Positions 1-5,017 of a stretch of DNA of 10,099 bases are shown here, piece after piece (within the stretch, counting starts at the first letter, position 1; each line of letters opens with the position of its first letter). This DNA comes from Selenomonadaceae bacterium (GTDB lineage: Bacteria > Bacillota > Negativicutes > Selenomonadales > Selenomonadaceae): NCBI GenBank assembly GCA_017529085.1, contig JAFXOC010000015.1:1-10099 (forward strand), written 5' to 3'. Both the position numbers and the translations under genes were made by a program. The notes beneath the pieces are model-generated. The model had not been told where the DNA came from. It did not search any database and saw only the letters and a list, made by a program, of their open reading frames with translations.

Positions 1-1
1 G

Positions 2-907
2 GGCGACGACACTTCTTTTTTTGCGACTGCATCGCTAGACGAGCTTATGGAGGGCGCAAAGATTATACAAGAGCATTTTTGCGGCAATCATATTGATTTT
101 TGCACCATCATAAACGCCAGAAGCGGACGTTGCGGGGAAAATTGCAAGTACTGCGCGCAAGCCGCTTGCCATAACACAGGTATCGACGAGTACGGATTTT
201 TGCCTAAAGAGGAGATTATAAAAAACGCCAAAGCGAACGAAGAAGCGGGCGTCAACCGTTTTGCGATGGTAACGTCCGGCAGAGCGTTGGGCGGAGAAGA
301 ATTTGACAAGGCTATCGAAACCTATAAAGAGATGAATGAAACCGTAAAAATAGCCCTCTGCGCTTCACACGGCATTTTGACGAGGGAACAGTTTAAACGC
401 TTGAGGGAAGCAGGGGTCACGAGTTACCACCACAATATCGAAACGTCCAAACGATTCTTCCCGGAGATTTGCACAACGCACACTTACGAGGATAGGATAA
501 ACACGATAAAAATAGCCACCGAAGAGGGTTTAAACGTGTGTTCGGGCGGCATTATCGGCATGGGAGAAACCTTTGAGGACAGAATAGATATGGCGATAAG
601 TCTGGCGGAACTTGACATCAAATCAATCCCCATAAATGCCCTTATGCCCATAAAAGGCACAGCTTTGGAAAATCGCGAAACTTTGGCGGCAGACGAAATT
701 TTGCGGACGATAGCCATGTTCCGCTATATAAACCCTGAAGCGAACATTCGACTTGCGGCGGGAAGGAAACTCTTGCCCGAGAATGGCAAGACCGCATTTA
801 TTCACGGCGCATCCGCCTCTATCACGGGAAATATGCTGACGACTTCCGGAACCACCATAAAAGAAGATATGGAGATGCTTGAGGAATTGGGGCTTAGCAA
901 TAAGTGA
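2..907 (+). CDS. bioB: Biotin synthase, 5'-truncated by the window edge
   Basis: This radical SAM enzyme makes biotin from dethiobiotin by sulfur insertion, the last step of biotin synthesis in the cytoplasm. The frame is open to the first bases of the window, and the residues before the ATG at 47 (ASLDEL, then EGAKIIQEHF) match the usual region ahead of the cluster motif, so the true start lies upstream and the gene is partial. Numbering from the Met at 47, the radical SAM motif CGENCKYC holds Cys29, Cys33 and Cys36 (bases 131-154). Later family marks are YHHNIETS (127-134), VCSGGIIGMGET (164-175), a PINALMPIKGT-like stretch (195-205) and IRLAAGR (234-240), whose Arg235 matches the cluster-binding Arg of E. 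coli BioB. Compared from memory with E. coli BioB, Cys128 and Cys188 have counterparts (Cys105, Cys165), but the Cys97 position is Ala73 (RFAMVTSG) and a new Cys142 is present. Family assignment is firm; the cluster type is inference. Confidence 0.95.
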   Translation, partial: GDDTSFFATASLDELMEGAKIIQEHFCGNHIDFCTIINARSGRCGENCKYCAQAACHNTGIDEYGFLPKEEIIKNAKANEEAGVNRFAMVTSGRALGGEEFDKAIETYKEMNETVKIALCASHGILTREQFKRLREAGVTSYHHNIETSKRFFPEICTTHTYEDRINTIKIATEEGLNVCSGGIIGMGETFEDRIDMAISLAELDIKSIPINALMPIKGTALENRETLAADEILRTIAMFRYINPEANIRLAAGRKLLPENGKTAFIHGASASITGNMLTTSGTTIKEDMEMLEELGLSNK

Positions 908-997
908 GAAAATTTTTTTTCGCGAACAGTAAAAAAAACCTTCCGCAAACGAAAATATGCGGAAGGTTTTTTGCGTTGCTTTAAAAAAAATTTTCTC
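906..997. terminator. Nested hairpin terminator after bioB
   Basis: The inner hairpin has arms CCTTCCGCA (939-947) and TGCGGAAGG (958-966) with a 10-nt loop. It is preceded by eight A (931-938) and followed by six T (967-972), so it can act as an intrinsic terminator in both directions. An outer pair of perfect 15-nt arms (906-920 and 983-997, GAGAAAA plus eight T and its complement) starts within the bioB stop codon and encloses the inner hairpin. The gene downstream is not antisense, so the main job is ending the bioB transcript before trmB. Confidence 0.85.
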
Positions 998-1003
998 CTT
1001 AAC

Positions 1004-1032
1004 TTGCAATTATGAAAACTAACTGATAAAAT
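1004..1032 (+). promoter_or_regulatory. Sigma-70-type promoter for trmB
   Basis: TTGCAA (1004-1009) and TAAAAT (1027-1032) are separated by 17 nt, and TG at 1024-1025 gives an extended -10 (TGATAAAAT). The predicted start of transcription near 1039 is about 20 nt ahead of the trmB ATG at 1060. A GGGAG ribosome site lies at 1048-1052. The call rests on consensus match only. Confidence 0.65.
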
Positions 1033-1059
1033 AGAGGAAAAATCATTGGGAGAAAAATC

Positions 1060-1713
1060 ATGCGACTTAGACGAAAACCTTGGGTTGACAACGCTATTCA
1101 CGAATTTGACGACTTTGTATATTCGAGAGATTTTGCTTTAGGCGAAGAAAAAAAAGGAACATGGGCGGAAATTTTTGGACGAGAAGCGCCCCTTTATCTT
1201 GAACTCGGTATGGGTAAGGGCGATTTTATGCGGGAATTTTGCCTAAAGCATCCCGAAATAAACTTTATCGGCGTAGAACTTCAACAAGACGTATTGTATA
1301 AAGCGGCGCAAAAAATCAGCGAAGCCGAAATCACAAACGCGCGACTTCTCGTTTTTGACATTACTCACATCGAAAACATCTTCGCCGAAAACGAAATCGA
1401 CAGAATTTACCTCAATTTCTCCGACCCGTGGCCAAAACGTCGCCACGCCAAAAGACGCTTAACTCACAGAAATTATCTCTTAAAATACAAAAAACTTCTG
1501 AAACCCACAGGCGAAATCTGCTTTAAAACCGATAACCGCCCACTTTTCGACTTCTCCATAGCCGAATTTTCCGCCCTTAACATGGAAACACTCGACATAT
1601 CCTACGACCTACACGCAGAAAACCGCCCCGACAACATCATGACCGAATACGAACGAAAATTCTCCTCTAAAGGCGAAAAAATCTGCTTCTTTCGAGGTAA
1701 GTTTTGTGGATGA
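1060..1713 (+). CDS. trmB: tRNA (guanine-N7-)-methyltransferase
   Basis: This enzyme uses S-adenosylmethionine to form m7G at position 46 in the variable loop of tRNAs. The 217-residue product is the usual length for bacterial TrmB. Visible marks in order are the SAM-binding glycine loop LELGMGKGDF (47-56), the acidic end of the second strand GVEL (71-74), a conserved NFSDPWPKRRH block (119-129) that holds the catalytic Asp and tRNA-contacting basic residues, KTDN (156-159), and the C-terminal TEYERKF block (195-201). The ATG is supported by a GGGAG site at 1048-1052 and by the promoter at 1004-1032. It stands alone between the bioB terminator and a palindromic repeat that starts about 10 bases after its stop, so it is probably monocistronic. 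The assignment is secure. Confidence 0.97.
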   Translation: MRLRRKPWVDNAIHEFDDFVYSRDFALGEEKKGTWAEIFGREAPLYLELGMGKGDFMREFCLKHPEINFIGVELQQDVLYKAAQKISEAEITNARLLVFDITHIENIFAENEIDRIYLNFSDPWPKRRHAKRRLTHRNYLLKYKKLLKPTGEICFKTDNRPLFDFSIAEFSALNMETLDISYDLHAENRPDNIMTEYERKFSSKGEKICFFRGKFCG

Positions 1714-1722
1714 GTCAAGTTC

Positions 1723-1772
1723 TTACTTTTCTTTTTCTCTTTTTTTGTAAAAAAAGAGAAAAAGAAAAGTAA
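1723..1772. repeat. 24-bp perfect palindrome, core of repeat copy 1
   Basis: The arms 1723-1746 and 1749-1772 are perfectly complementary over 24 bp with only GT between them. The left arm is almost all pyrimidine (runs of T broken by C) and the right arm almost all purine. It begins 10 bases after the trmB stop. There is no T tract after the stem and the stem is mostly A:T, so it is not a classical terminator, although a stem this long could still stop or stabilise an RNA 3' end. The flanks (GTCAAGTTCTTA before it and AACAAAAGAAAAAGAG after it) match the other two copies in modified form. Confidence 0.85.
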
Positions 1773-1787
1773 CAAAAGAAAAAGAGA

Positions 1788-1867
1788 AAAAAACTTTAAT
1801 AAGGGGTTTTGTGAATGTTGAAAGTATTGTGGTATAAATTAACAATAAGAGCTTATTAAAGTTTTTT
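1788..1867. repeat. Inverted end repeat joining repeat copies 1 and 2
   Basis: The 16-nt arms AAAAAACTTTAATAAG (1788-1803) and CTTATTAAAGTTTTTT (1852-1867) are perfectly complementary and enclose a 48-bp unique spacer (1804-1851). They are the inner ends of two similar elements, one on each side, which makes 1714-1951 a large imperfect inverted repeat. Read from the spacer outward, both copies go from CTTATTAAAG, through T/C-rich sequence with a TTTG core, into their long palindrome, and end in a short segment (GAACTTGAC or GGAAACTCGCC). Confidence 0.8.
1809..1838 (+). promoter_or_regulatory. Candidate promoter for the SEDS operon
   Basis: In the unique spacer between the two inverted repeat copies, TTGTGA (1809-1814) lies 18 nt ahead of TATAAA (1833-1838), with TG at 1830-1831 forming an extended -10. 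Transcription from here would place the whole 27-bp palindrome 1886-1941 in the 5' leader of the wall-synthesis gene. The -35 match is modest (four of six), so this is a candidate only. Confidence 0.45.
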
Positions 1868-1885
1868 CTTTCTCTTTTTTCTTTG

Positions 1886-1941
1886 CTTCTTTCTTTTTTC
1901 TCTTTCTTTTTTACAAAAAAGAAAGAGAAAAAAGAAAGAAG
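1886..1941. repeat. 27-bp perfect palindrome, core of repeat copy 2
   Basis: The arms 1886-1912 and 1915-1941 are perfectly complementary over 27 bp, with AC as the only unpaired bases. The left arm is all pyrimidine and the right arm all purine. The sequence from 1912 to 1951 reappears, in the opposite orientation and with one T missing, at 10061-10099. It lies 25 bases ahead of the ribosome site of the SEDS gene, so if transcribed it would form a long leader hairpin that leaves the AGGAGG free. Confidence 0.88.
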
Positions 1942-1980
1942 GAAACTCGCCTATAAAACAAAACACAGGAGGAAAGGTAA

Positions 1981-3159
1981 TTGCGGAAGATATTTTGGGA
2001 GAGCGACCAAGAGGCTATACTGGCTATAATGCTTGTGCTTATAGTGCTTGGGACGATAAATGTGTTTAGTTCAAGTTTTGTGATGGCGGAAGCGGATTAT
2101 AACAACTCGTATTTTTTCCTGAAGAAACAGCTTGCGAATGTGCTTGTGGGAGCGGTGTTTTTCGGGATATGTTGGTATATAGACTATCACCGTTGGCGAG
2201 ATTGGATGCCGATTATTTTAAGCGTAACGATTGTCGCGCTGGTGTTGGTTTTATTGATAGGTCCTTCTGTAAATGGTGCAAAAAGATGGTTGCCGTTGCC
2301 CCTTTTTCAGGTGCAGCCGGCGGAGATTGCAAAATTGGTATCTATAATGATGACGGCGGCGTATTTGTCAAGACGCGTGTATTTGAATAAAAGCATAGAA
2401 TTATTGAGCAGACAAACGGGGATAGTGCTTGTTATGTTTGCGCTTACCGAAATCGAGCCTGATATGGGGACGGCGTGCATAATAGCGGGCGTGCCTTTTG
2501 TGATGATGCTGGTGGCGGGGTTGGATAAGGAAAAAGCTATACAATTGGTTGCGACTATCGTTATCGCCGTCGTGATAATGTGCTTTTTACAGCCCTATCG
2601 TTTGGAACGCATTATGGTGACTTATGATCCGTGGTCGGACGCGGAACGGGTGGGGTATCAAACGGTGCAGTCGCTTTCCGCGATTGGTTCGGGCGGATTT
2701 TGGGGCATGGGATTAGGAGTAGGCGCGAGTAAATACGATTATCTGCCCGAAGGTCATACGGATTTTGCCTTCGCCATTTTCTGTCAGGAAAACGGCTTTG
2801 TGGGCGCAATATTGGTGTTTATGCTGTTTGCCGCATTTACGGTGTACGCGGCGAGGATTGCCGCAAGGTCTGTGGATATTTTTGGGGAAATGCTCTCTAT
2901 CGGGATATTGGTGCTGATAATAGGTCAAGCCGTGGCGAATTTGTTGATGGTGGGCGGAATGTTCCCCGTTGTGGGAGTGCCGTTGCCGTTTATAAGTTAC
3001 GGCGGCACGTCGCTTATCGTGAATATGAGCGCAATGGGAATTTTGGCAAACATAGGCAAACAAGGCGACGCATTGGAGCTTGAACGAGAAGAAATGAGAT
3101 ATTTGGAAGAAATGGAAAAAAGCAAGGATCCGTTCGGGGTGAAAAGATATAGATTGTAG
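1981..3159 (+). CDS. ftsW: SEDS-family peptidoglycan polymerase (FtsW/RodA/SpoVE type)
   Basis: SEDS proteins polymerise lipid II into glycan strands in the cytoplasmic membrane, normally with a class B penicillin-binding protein. The 392-residue product has about ten hydrophobic segments, the first at roughly 12-31, the next at 50-66 and 77-94. Family marks are NGAKRW (98-103), VQPAEIAK (111-118), YLPEGHTDFAFAIFCQENG (254-272) with Asp261 at the position of the essential Asp262 of E. coli RodA, and PVVGVPLPFISYGGTSLI (319-336). The start is TTG: a perfect AGGAGG (1967-1972) sits 8 nt before it and an in-frame TAA (1978-1980) directly precedes it, so no longer start exists. The LPFISYGGTS wording favours FtsW/SpoVE over RodA, but there is no division cluster around it, so the exact paralogue is uncertain. 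The charged C-terminal tail (361-392) is cytoplasmic by prediction. Confidence 0.9.
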   Translation: MRKIFWESDQEAILAIMLVLIVLGTINVFSSSFVMAEADYNNSYFFLKKQLANVLVGAVFFGICWYIDYHRWRDWMPIILSVTIVALVLVLLIGPSVNGAKRWLPLPLFQVQPAEIAKLVSIMMTAAYLSRRVYLNKSIELLSRQTGIVLVMFALTEIEPDMGTACIIAGVPFVMMLVAGLDKEKAIQLVATIVIAVVIMCFLQPYRLERIMVTYDPWSDAERVGYQTVQSLSAIGSGGFWGMGLGVGASKYDYLPEGHTDFAFAIFCQENGFVGAILVFMLFAAFTVYAARIAARSVDIFGEMLSIGILVLIIGQAVANLLMVGGMFPVVGVPLPFISYGGTSLIVNMSAMGILANIGKQGDALELEREEMRYLEEMEKSKDPFGVKRYRL

Positions 3160-3170
3160 GGAGAATAGCT

Positions 3171-3641
3171 ATGAAGCAATTTTTGACGATATTTGGGGTT
3201 CTCCTTATTATGGTCGGGATTTTCGGAATATCTTATACTTATAATGTAGATCACAGAAGCGCAGAACATTTGTCTGCTTATTGCACCATAGATTTCCAAA
3301 CGTCGAGGAACGAGGACGGGAAATTAGAAGGCGCGGTCATGAGTTTGTGGGATTACCGCTACGACGCGGCAAAACTTGAACGCCGCGCGGCTCTTTATAC
3401 AGACGGCGACGTATGGGAAATGGTCGCAACCGTAAAACAGACCGAGCCTAAGGAAGGCGACGAGGAGCATCCGTTTCAAAGAGAGAACAAACTCTTCGTG
3501 GAATTTCCGAAATCATCGCTCGCCGCTATCAGAAAAGCGGACGAAGTGCGTTTTCGTTTCTATTACGACAACGGTCAGACGATAGATTTGCCTTTAAACG
3601 CGCCGGATCTTGAATATTGGAAAAAACAGCTTATACCGTAA
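3171..3641 (+). CDS. Small membrane-anchored protein of unknown function
   Basis: I do not recognise a family. The 156-residue product has one N-terminal hydrophobic segment (about 4-22) with a positive charge before it, suited to a signal anchor or uncleaved signal, followed by a soluble, charged region of about 130 residues that would face outside. That region has a WDYRYDAAKLERRAALY stretch (60-76), an acidic linker rich in Glu (91-100) and alternating hydrophobic residues near VRFRFYYDNG (126-135), which suggests beta structure. Cys38 is not in a lipobox. GGAG of its ribosome site (3160-3163) begins right after the stop of the SEDS gene, and the start lies 11 nt after that stop, so the two are likely co-transcribed and perhaps translationally coupled. 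A role in wall synthesis is only guilt by association. Confidence 0.8.
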   Translation: MKQFLTIFGVLLIMVGIFGISYTYNVDHRSAEHLSAYCTIDFQTSRNEDGKLEGAVMSLWDYRYDAAKLERRAALYTDGDVWEMVATVKQTEPKEGDEEHPFQRENKLFVEFPKSSLAAIRKADEVRFRFYYDNGQTIDLPLNAPDLEYWKKQLIP

Positions 3642-3656
3642 GACTACGCCTCTATA

Positions 3657-3704
3657 TGAAAGAAAGCCCCTGCAACAAAAAATTGTTGCAGGGGCTTTCT
3701 TTCA
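3657..3704. terminator. 22-bp hairpin terminator between convergent genes
   Basis: The perfect arms 3657-3678 and 3683-3704 enclose a four-A loop. The stem contains GCCCCTGCAAC against GTTGCAGGGGC, after which the plus strand runs into CTTTCTTTC. It starts 15 bases after the stop at 3641 and also lies in the downstream path of the minus-strand binding-protein gene, so it can serve both directions. There is no unbroken T tract, which lowers certainty about efficiency. Confidence 0.75.
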
Positions 3705-3853
3705 GTTACTATTCACAGTTGCGGACTCTCCTCCCTGCCGCTTCGCGGCTTTCCCTCCTCTGGGAGGAGGGCTTTTTACGCTATATTAAAACTTTCCTAT
3801 TTGTGCCCCCCTCCTAGAGGGGGGGGAGGGGGGAGATTCCGTGAATAGTAACT
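3704..3853. repeat. ~150-bp MITE-like element with 13-bp inverted ends
   Basis: AGTTACTATTCAC (3704-3716) and GTGAATAGTAACT (3841-3853) are perfect inverted ends. Inside are GCCGC-TTC-GCGGC (3737-3749), CCCTCCT/AGGAGGG (3753-3759 with 3765-3771) followed by CTTTTT, a competing pairing CTCCTCCC/GGGAGGAG (3728-3735 with 3762-3769), and CCCCCCT/AGGGGGG (3806-3812 with 3818-3824) followed by further G runs. No coding frame inside is credible. The right end stops three bases before the stop codon of the binding-protein gene. I found no clear target duplication, so mobility is inference from the shape. Confidence 0.65.
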
Positions 3854-3856
3854 TTT

Positions 3857-4816
3857 TCATTCGCCCACAAATTTCTTGTGGGTTTCCACATATTCTTTTA
3901 ATTTATCGGGATATTCCTTTGTGTACGTTATTGTGGGGATAGATATGGTGGCTTCGGTTTTGTCGCCTTTAACCGCTTGAATTGCCGCTTCAACCGCTTG
4001 ATAGCCCATTTCGTAAGGTTGCTGCGTGGTTATGGCTATCATGTTTATGTTGCCGTCAAGCATCTCTCTTGCAAATTTCATGCTCATGTCCGTACCGGCA
4101 AGCATAATATCCGTGCGGTTAAGGCGCTTTAACGTGTCAAGCGCCGCTTTTGTGGTCATCTGATTCCAACACCATATAAAATTGATGTCAGGCTGCGTAT
4201 TTAACAAATCTTCAATCGTAACGCAGGTTTCTTCATACAAATGCCCGTGAACTTCCGCCGCAACGGTGAGTATCTTTTGCGCCACAAGCGGTTCCACCGA
4301 ATCCAAAAATCCGTTGCACCGCTCCACCCCTATGGAAAAAGAACTATCCGTTACATATAATGCCTTTAATTTTTTTATATCATTCTTTTTCACATATTCT
4401 TTTAAGTATTCCCCCGTAGCGGAGCCCAAAACTTTATTGTCAACCACAATCTGCGCCGTAGGCGAAGGCTTTACTATCGTGTTCCAGGTGACAACAGGTA
4501 TGCCCATTTCAGAGACCTCTTTCAAAGCCTCTCCGCTCTCATTCACCGTCAACGGACACACCACAATGGCTTTTGCTTTATTCTTCACTTGCTCGTTGAT
4601 AAGATCTCTTTCAACCGCCACATCATAACGCGAATCTCCCTTAACCAAGTTCACGCCGTGTTTAGCCGCCGCAGCGTCCATACCGGCTATGGCTTCCACA
4701 AACCATTCGCCCGACGCTTCAAATATAACGCTGCCTATGGTAATCTTGTCGCCGCCTCCACAGCCGCCAACCACCATCGCCATCAGCATCATACAAACTA
4801 CAACTAACTTCTTCAT
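3857..4816 (-). CDS. Sugar-type periplasmic substrate-binding lipoprotein, orphan
   Basis: This protein captures a small solute outside the membrane; it belongs to the ribose/galactose-like binding proteins (type 1 fold, Peripla_BP_4 type). I chose the ATG at 4816 because MKKLVVVCMMLMAMVVGGC is a lipoprotein signal with the acylated Cys at residue 19, and GGGAG precedes it; a longer reading from 4861 would put 15 unlikely residues ahead of it. The 319-residue length fits. Seen in order: TIGSVIFEASGEWF (26-39) in the first lobe, AIVVCPLTVNESGEAL (83-98), IPVVTWNT (106-113), VDNKVLGSATGEYL (125-138), INFIWCWNQMTTKAAL (211-226), LAGTDMS (239-245) and TTQQPYEMGYQAVEAA (263-278). No permease or ATPase gene for it is in the window. 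Its upstream neighbour on the same strand is a membrane diguanylate cyclase. The ligand cannot be read from sequence. Confidence 0.9.
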   Translation of the reverse strand: MKKLVVVCMMLMAMVVGGCGGGDKITIGSVIFEASGEWFVEAIAGMDAAAAKHGVNLVKGDSRYDVAVERDLINEQVKNKAKAIVVCPLTVNESGEALKEVSEMGIPVVTWNTIVKPSPTAQIVVDNKVLGSATGEYLKEYVKKNDIKKLKALYVTDSSFSIGVERCNGFLDSVEPLVAQKILTVAAEVHGHLYEETCVTIEDLLNTQPDINFIWCWNQMTTKAALDTLKRLNRTDIMLAGTDMSMKFAREMLDGNINMIAITTQQPYEMGYQAVEAAIQAVKGDKTEATISIPTITYTKEYPDKLKEYVETHKKFVGE

Positions 4817-4837
4817 TCCCACCCACTCCCTTTCTTG

Positions 4838-5016
4838 TTGGGGCTTCGCCCCAAACCCCACAAGGGGCGCTGCCCCTTGACCCTGCCAAAGGAGCTTCGC
4901 CCCTCTGGACTCCCGTTTTAAATTATTTAATTTATTACGGGGTGCGGGGGCGAAGTCCCTGCCGGAAGTCCAGAGGGCAGCGCCCTTTGGTGGGAGTTTG
5001 AGGGCGAAGCCCTCAA
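4838..5016. repeat. ~180-bp multi-hairpin GC-rich repeat
   Basis: This fills nearly all the gap between two minus-strand genes. It holds TTGGGGC-TTC-GCCCCAA (4838-4854), CAAGGGGC-GCT-GCCCCTTG (4861-4879) and TTGAGGGC-GAA-GCCCTCAA (4998-5016). The two halves are also imperfect inverted copies: CCCTCTGGACT (4901-4911) pairs with AGTCCAGAGGG (4967-4977), and CCAAAGG (4886-4892) with CCTTTGG (4984-4990). An A/T-rich middle (4916-4937) separates the halves. The GGCGAAGCC and GGCAGCGCC words recur, as in dispersed bacterial repeats. It may end or dampen transcription between the cyclase and the binding protein. Confidence 0.7.
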
Positions 5017-5017
5017 C

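Noticed and set aside
623..1009. Minus-strand open frames across bioB and other genes
   Set aside because: They lie opposite firmly identified genes, have no family resemblance, and follow from the codon use of the real frame.
1723..1772. Classical intrinsic terminator for trmB
   Set aside because: The stem is A/T-rich and no T tract follows it; the T run is in the 5' arm. It is listed as a repeat, with a possible 3'-end role.
1714..1980. CRISPR-like repetition in the T/C and A/G runs
   Set aside because: There are no regularly spaced direct repeats with unique spacers; the pattern is inverted copies of one element.
3617..3817. Open frame of 66 codons over the terminator and repeat after the small membrane protein
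   Set aside because: It overlaps the end of a well-supported gene, its codons derive from the hairpin and the repeat element, and it lacks a ribosome site.
3700..3859. Target-site duplication TTTCA on both sides of the 150-bp element
   Set aside because: TTTCA occurs at 3700-3704 and 3855-3859, but the left copy overlaps the element end by one base and the right copy is offset by one base, so the two do not frame the element evenly.
4817..4861. N-terminal extension of the binding protein to an ATG at 4861
   Set aside because: The extra 15 residues come from the GC-rich repeat and would bury a clear lipoprotein signal that starts at 4816 with its own ribosome site.
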